A stretch of DNA of 24,328 nt from CAZTAK01 sp964611585 (GTDB lineage: Bacteria > Pseudomonadota > Alphaproteobacteria > SHVP01). The translations under genes and the position numbers were made by a program. Below are positions 23,347 through 24,328 of the stretch, piece after piece. The notes beneath the pieces were generated by a model. The model was not told where the DNA came from, ran no database searches, and saw nothing but the letters and a program-made list of their open reading frames with translations. The DNA is taken from positions 1-24,328 of the forward strand of contig CAZTAK010000044.1 in assembly GCA_964611585.1 (NCBI GenBank), in the 5' to 3' direction. Position 1 is the stretch's first letter. Each line of letters begins with the position of its first letter.

Positions 23347-24328
23347 ATGAATCGGCACCGTCGCAACGCCGTTGATGCCCCCGCGCGTCCGGGGTCGCGG
23401 CGGCCGGTCGCGAGATCCTGGCAAAACCCGATTCTGGCCGCGGCTGCGGCGGCATTTCTTGCGATAGCGCCGGTGGCGGCGCAGGCGGCGGGTGACAAGA
23501 TCACTACCGCAGATTGCGGCGGCGCCCAAGCGGACCGCCCGGCGGCGACCGACCGCGCCGTCGCCGCTGCAAACGGGTTGGGTTTCGATCTGCTCCGGTC
23601 CCTTGCCGACGATAAGCCCGGCGAAAACGTCGAGATTTCTCCCTACAGCATTTTTCTGGCCCTCGGATTGGCGCACATGGGGGCGGCGGGAGGGACGGCC
23701 GACGCGATGGCATCGACGATGCACGTCAGCGGTCTCGATTCCTTCACCCTCGGTCTTGCCAACGCCTGGACCCTGAATCACGTCCGCTGCGGCGGCGGTG
23801 AAGGCGCCGATGTGCGGATCGCGAACGGCCTCTGGCTTGCCGATGGATTCGAAGCCCGGGTCGATTATCTGGCCCGCGCGCAGTCCCAGTACCGGGCCGA
23901 AGTCGCCGCGCTCGATTTCGCGTCGGGCGATCCCGCCGCGCCGATCAACGCCTGGGTCCGCGAACGAACCGCGGGCAAGATCGAAAATGCGGTGGCCCGG
24001 ATTCCGCCACTGACCGTTCTGATGATCGTCAACACGGTCTATTTCAAGGGGCGCTGGACGGCGCCCTTCGATTCAGCGCTGACGGAGGACGCGCCGTTTC
24101 ATAAGGTTGATGGCAGCGACAAGGCCGTCGCCATGATGCGTTTTCCAATGAACGAGCGCCGCCTTCCCTATTTTGAGGGCGACGGGGTCCAGTCGCTGCG
24201 CCTGGCCTACGGCGATGACGAGGCGCTGCACATGGCGTTGTTCCTGCCCGAGGCGGGGCGCACACGCTGGAGTCGGTGATTGCCCAGCTTGGGACCGGAG
24301 CGTGGGACGATTGGCGCGGTTCTTACGA
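23347..24328 (+). pseudogene. secreted serpin (serine-protease inhibitor), frameshifted and cut by window edge
   Basis: Bacterial serpin precursor. The N-terminus has a long basic region, then a hydrophobic run (ILAAAAAAFLAIAPVAAQA) with a likely signal-peptidase site after AQA. Serpin blocks follow: VEISPYSIFLALGLAHMGA, INAWVRERTAGKI and VNTVYFKGRWTAPFD. The frame stops at 24279 after LPEAGRTRWSR, but another frame continues with TLESVIAQLGTGAWDDWRGS, a plausible serpin continuation, to the window end. The break is near 24256-24262, consistent with one missing base. The reactive-centre loop, which would show the target protease, lies beyond the window. The ATG at 23347 lacks a strong ribosome site; it follows the Fe-S/anchor gene by seven bases but has no obvious functional link to it. 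Confidence 0.83.

Overview
The window looks like high-GC alphaproteobacterial DNA, probably Rhodospirillales-like. This is inferred from base composition, a fused TAXI-type TRAP permease, DUF3237 genes, palindromic repeats framed by TAGAGC, and dense acyl-CoA gene content; no rRNA or marker gene confirms it. I see no tRNA, rRNA, CRISPR array, insertion sequence or integrase.

Layout. (A) 22-4441, plus strand: fused TRAP permease, acyl-CoA dehydrogenase, and an amidohydrolase-2 family protein lacking the first metal-binding motif, a likely uptake and catabolism operon. (B) 11573-4619, minus strand: a tightly packed five-gene operon encoding a MarR regulator, the Tat-exported catalytic subunit of a type II DMSO-reductase-family molybdoenzyme, its TorD-like chaperone, its four-cluster Fe-S subunit, and a DHA2-type MFS transporter fused through an extra membrane helix to a c-type cytochrome domain. 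No heme b gamma subunit is present. Three of the five genes carry single lesions: an ochre codon in the chaperone, an amber codon in the Fe-S subunit and a +1 shift in the MFS-cytochrome gene. (C) 11704-12762, plus: a nitrilase-fold protein whose catalytic Cys and Lys are replaced. (D) 12763-13095: non-coding, with two adjacent palindromic elements, the second of which supplies the stop codon of the next gene. (E) 15161-13096, minus: two tandem DUF3237 genes and an NADPH-dependent MDR-family reductase. (F) 15169-23339, plus: two acyl-CoA synthetases, a FlK-like hotdog thioesterase, a cytoplasmic molybdopterin oxidoreductase resembling PadB of phenylacetyl-CoA:acceptor oxidoreductase, and a fused Fe-S/membrane-anchor subunit resembling PadC+PadD. 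(G) 23347 to the window end: a secreted bacterial serpin, frameshifted near the right edge.

How the parts may work together (inference). Block F reads as a membrane-associated acyl-CoA oxidation module: ligases make the CoA ester, the molybdoenzyme oxidises it and passes electrons through four Fe-S clusters to the quinone pool, and the thioesterase recycles or protects CoA. Block B reads as a periplasmic hydroxylase or dehydrogenase for a hydrophobic substrate, under MarR control, whose electrons could pass to the cytochrome c domain tethered to the co-transcribed transporter. The lesions mean block B is either decaying in this genome or affected by sequence errors; the reading frames around each lesion are otherwise intact and look family-like.
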